Below are positions 62,574-64,000 of a stretch of DNA of 64,000 bases, in pieces (the first letter of the stretch is position 1; every line of letters begins with the position of its first letter). The notes under the pieces were generated by a model. The model was not told the DNA's origin and did no database searches. It saw nothing but the letters and a program-made list of their open reading frames with translations. Location of the stretch: assembly GCA_029564115.1 (NCBI GenBank), contig JAKQQP010000533.1, positions 1 to 64,000 on the forward strand. The letters run 5' to 3'. Source of the stretch: Candidatus Rifleibacteriota bacterium (GTDB lineage: Bacteria; Riflebacteria; Ozemobacteria; Ozemobacterales; Ozemobacteraceae). The position numbers and the translations under genes are program-made.

Positions 62574-63059
62574 TCACTTGTTGAGATTGCGCCAGGCCAG
62601 AAGAGCGTCGCTCAAAGCCTTGAAATGGGAAATTTCTTCGCCGATGAGACGGTCGATGTCAGCTGCAGGCATGCCTTCTAACAGGCTGTATTTAACTGAA
62701 CTATAAAAGAAAACAGAATTTTTCTCGATCAGCATTGCCTTTTCAAGGATTTCCGGGTAGGTATCGCCCTTTTCGATCTGGCATTCAGTAGAAATAATAC
62801 GATCAGAGGTTAATGCCTGCAGATAAGCTTCGCCTTCTTCGTTTTTCTCTGTGGGTATCTGTTGTGACTTCTTTTCAAATTCAGCCAGAATGTTGGCAAA
62901 ATAGCGAGCATGACCGGTTTCCATTTCTGCAAGCCGTTTCAACAGTTCTTTTTCTTTGCCGGTCGAAGTAGAAGCCGCATCGGCATAAAATCGGGCGCCA
63001 CGTTCTTCAAGCATTATCGCAGCATTCAATACGTCAGCCGTATCCAATATATTTTGCAT
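62574..63059 (-). CDS. Rubrerythrin-type ferritin-like diiron protein
   Basis: 161 residues from the ATG at 63059 (CCGGAGGTAAAC). Four-helix ferritin-like bundle with ligand motifs AIMLEERGARFY, EMETGHARYF, EKAMLIEKNSVFFY and GEEISHFKAL (E...ExxH twice). There is no C-terminal rubredoxin domain, so it is an erythrin-like form. Such proteins reduce peroxide or sense iron in anaerobes. Placed first in the sulfite reductase operon, it may protect the oxygen-sensitive iron-sulfur and siroheme centres. The operator-like element ACAGATAAAATCTGT lies 36-50 bases upstream. Confidence 0.88.
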   Translation of the reverse strand: MQNILDTADVLNAAIMLEERGARFYADAASTSTGKEKELLKRLAEMETGHARYFANILAEFEKKSQQIPTEKNEEGEAYLQALTSDRIISTECQIEKGDTYPEILEKAMLIEKNSVFFYSSVKYSLLEGMPAADIDRLIGEEISHFKALSDALLAWRNLNK

Positions 63060-63094
63060 GTTTACCTCCGGTCGAATTAAGGGGTTGATAGCAG

Positions 63095-63109
63095 ACAGAT
63101 AAAATCTGT
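63095..63109. promoter_or_regulatory. Operator-like palindrome upstream of the asr operon
   Basis: ACAGATAAAATCTGT: six-base arms ACAGAT/ATCTGT around AAA. It lies in the 145-bp divergent region, 36-50 bases upstream of the rubrerythrin ATG, where a repressor or activator could act. No clear -10/-35 pair for the operon is seen. Confidence 0.4.
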
Positions 63110-63173
63110 GCATGTACCTTAGACCTTTCGCAAGAGAAAAAAAAAAAATAAAACTTCACACAAAAAACTGCAG

Positions 63174-63179
63174 TATAAT
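63174..63179 (+). promoter_or_regulatory. -10 element for the SH3/glucosaminidase gene
   Basis: TATAAT, a perfect -10, 26 bases before the ATG at 63205. A run of twelve A (63137-63148) upstream could act as an UP element. No good -35 is seen. Confidence 0.5.
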
Positions 63180-63204
63180 CTTCATAATTCGAAGGAGAAA
63201 CTCC

Positions 63205-64000
63205 ATGAAAAATTTAACTCTGATCATGCTTGTGGTTTTTCTAGGTACATGCTTCTCGCTTCTGGCAGCAGATAACCCTTTCACTGAAGGAACGCTGAAG
63301 CCCGAAGACTCGACTAACGTTGCAACCGGTGCCAAAACGAAGGCCGAAGATGGCGACTTCCCTGTCAGCGGCACCATTGAAGCCGGCAGCAGTCTAAGAC
63401 TTCGCTCCTGGCCGTGGGGCATGGTTCTTGGCTTGTTTCAGCCGGGCACCAAACTCACCGTAACCGGGGCTTCCGGTGAGTTTTACCAGGTCGAAGTCAA
63501 TGGCCAGAAGGGCTACATGCATAAGAACTATATCTCTATCCCAGGCAAACCGGCCTCTCAGGCAGAACCATATTATCCGGGCAACACCCGCAGCGGCGGC
63601 TACCTCTCGATAAATGAGGGGAAATCAGCATCTGACCAGGGTGCCAAATCAGGGTCGACTGCCTCCAACCCGGCCTCCGGCAACACGCCTTCTTCTGGCA
63701 CCGACACCGGCGCTATCGCTAACTATAAAGGCGGCAAGCTTTCTCCCGCTGAATTCAGCAGGATATTTGGCCCGGTTGCCCGCGAAAACATGCGGCAGAC
63801 CGGCGTGCCCGCTTCCGTGACTCTGGCTCAGGCAGCGCTTGAAACTGGCTGGGGTTCATCCAGCATTGGTGACGCCAAAAACATGTTCGGCATCAAGGGC
63901 ACTGGCCCGGCAGGTTCGACCAGAGTTTCAACCCAGGAATTCGTTAATGGCCGTATGATTACCATTCAGGATAACTTTCGCAAATATCACAGCTGGCAAC
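63205..64000 (+). CDS. Exported SH3-glucosaminidase, cut by the right edge
   Basis: 265 residues visible and the frame stays open. GAAGGAGAAACTCC gives a strong ribosome binding site. Signal peptide (LTLIMLVVFLGTCFSLLA). A bacterial SH3 domain at about 52-110 (LRLRSWPWGMVLGLFQPG, FYQVEVNGQKGYMHKNYI) is followed by a Ser/Gly/Ala linker and the start of a glucosaminidase (FlgJ-C/LytG type) domain from about 185, with catalytic Glu in LAQAALETGWG and NMFGIKG. It should cleave peptidoglycan glycan strands. The missing C-terminus lies beyond the window. Confidence 0.88.
   Translation, partial: MKNLTLIMLVVFLGTCFSLLAADNPFTEGTLKPEDSTNVATGAKTKAEDGDFPVSGTIEAGSSLRLRSWPWGMVLGLFQPGTKLTVTGASGEFYQVEVNGQKGYMHKNYISIPGKPASQAEPYYPGNTRSGGYLSINEGKSASDQGAKSGSTASNPASGNTPSSGTDTGAIANYKGGKLSPAEFSRIFGPVARENMRQTGVPASVTLAQAALETGWGSSSIGDAKNMFGIKGTGPAGSTRVSTQEFVNGRMITIQDNFRKYHSWQ

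Overview
The window (about 50% GC by eye) is chromosomal DNA of a Gram-negative-type bacterium. It carries 47 probable protein genes, two of them cut by the window edges. I saw no rRNA, tRNA, CRISPR array, phage or insertion sequence. Many genes encode exported proteins of unknown function, bacterial SH3 domains, FecR and CHASE2-cyclase signalling and VIT/VWA domains. There is also an anaerobic sulfite reductase, and short repeats of the type TCCGTGTTCATCCGTGGCCA are scattered between genes. This mix would fit an anaerobic or facultative lineage such as Candidatus Riflebacteria. That placement is an inference from gene content and needs a phylogeny.

Layout. 0-11.3 kb: exported proteins of unknown function, an EttA-type ABC-F factor, a large VIT/VWA/TPR protein, an orphan DUF4258 protein and a membrane-anchored repeat protein, nearly all on the minus strand. 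11.4-21.9 kb: a soluble class III nucleotide cyclase, an unrecognised polytopic membrane protein, a second ABC-F protein, a Cys-rich mini-protein, an Ogt-AlkA repair fusion, a protein with a J-like tail, and an exported protein with two pilin-like modules. Repeat arrays sit at 3.0, 17.1 and 19.3 kb. 22.0-25.2 kb: a GlgM-type glycosyltransferase and GlgE, the maltose-1-phosphate route to alpha-glucan. 25.2-33.6 kb: an M48 protease divergent from a FecR protein that is followed by a CHASE2-adenylate cyclase, then an SH3/C39 peptidase and an exported propeller-like protein.

34.1-42.8 kb holds a six-gene minus-strand operon: a Sel1 protein, a small membrane protein, SrfB (actin/Hsp70-fold ATPase), a 233-residue protein, a single-pass membrane protein with a Gly-rich tail, and SrfC (GTPase-like). 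It starts at a good sigma70-type promoter and is the best candidate here for a poorly described multi-protein machine. 42.8-53.5 kb: an iron-sulfur flavoprotein, a pentapeptide membrane protein, a sirtuin, a UvdE endonuclease, a papain-like exported protein, a single-chain 2-hydroxyacyl-CoA dehydratase/activase, and an HD-GYP response regulator. The regulator is divergent from a hybrid histidine kinase with an NMT1-like sensor (53.7-56.4 kb). 57.1-63.1 kb: a DUF2087 regulator, then the operon rubrerythrin-asrA-asrB-asrC-FNT channel-NapH-like ferredoxin, which would reduce sulfite and release hydrosulfide. The right edge cuts an SH3/glucosaminidase gene.

Regulation visible in the sequence includes several sigma70-like promoters with 17-bp spacers. 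Two nearly identical sigma54-type promoters stand before two small genes (33.65 and 56.5 kb). An 11-G tract lies in the leader of the J-like gene, and a few intergenic hairpins act as terminators or operators.
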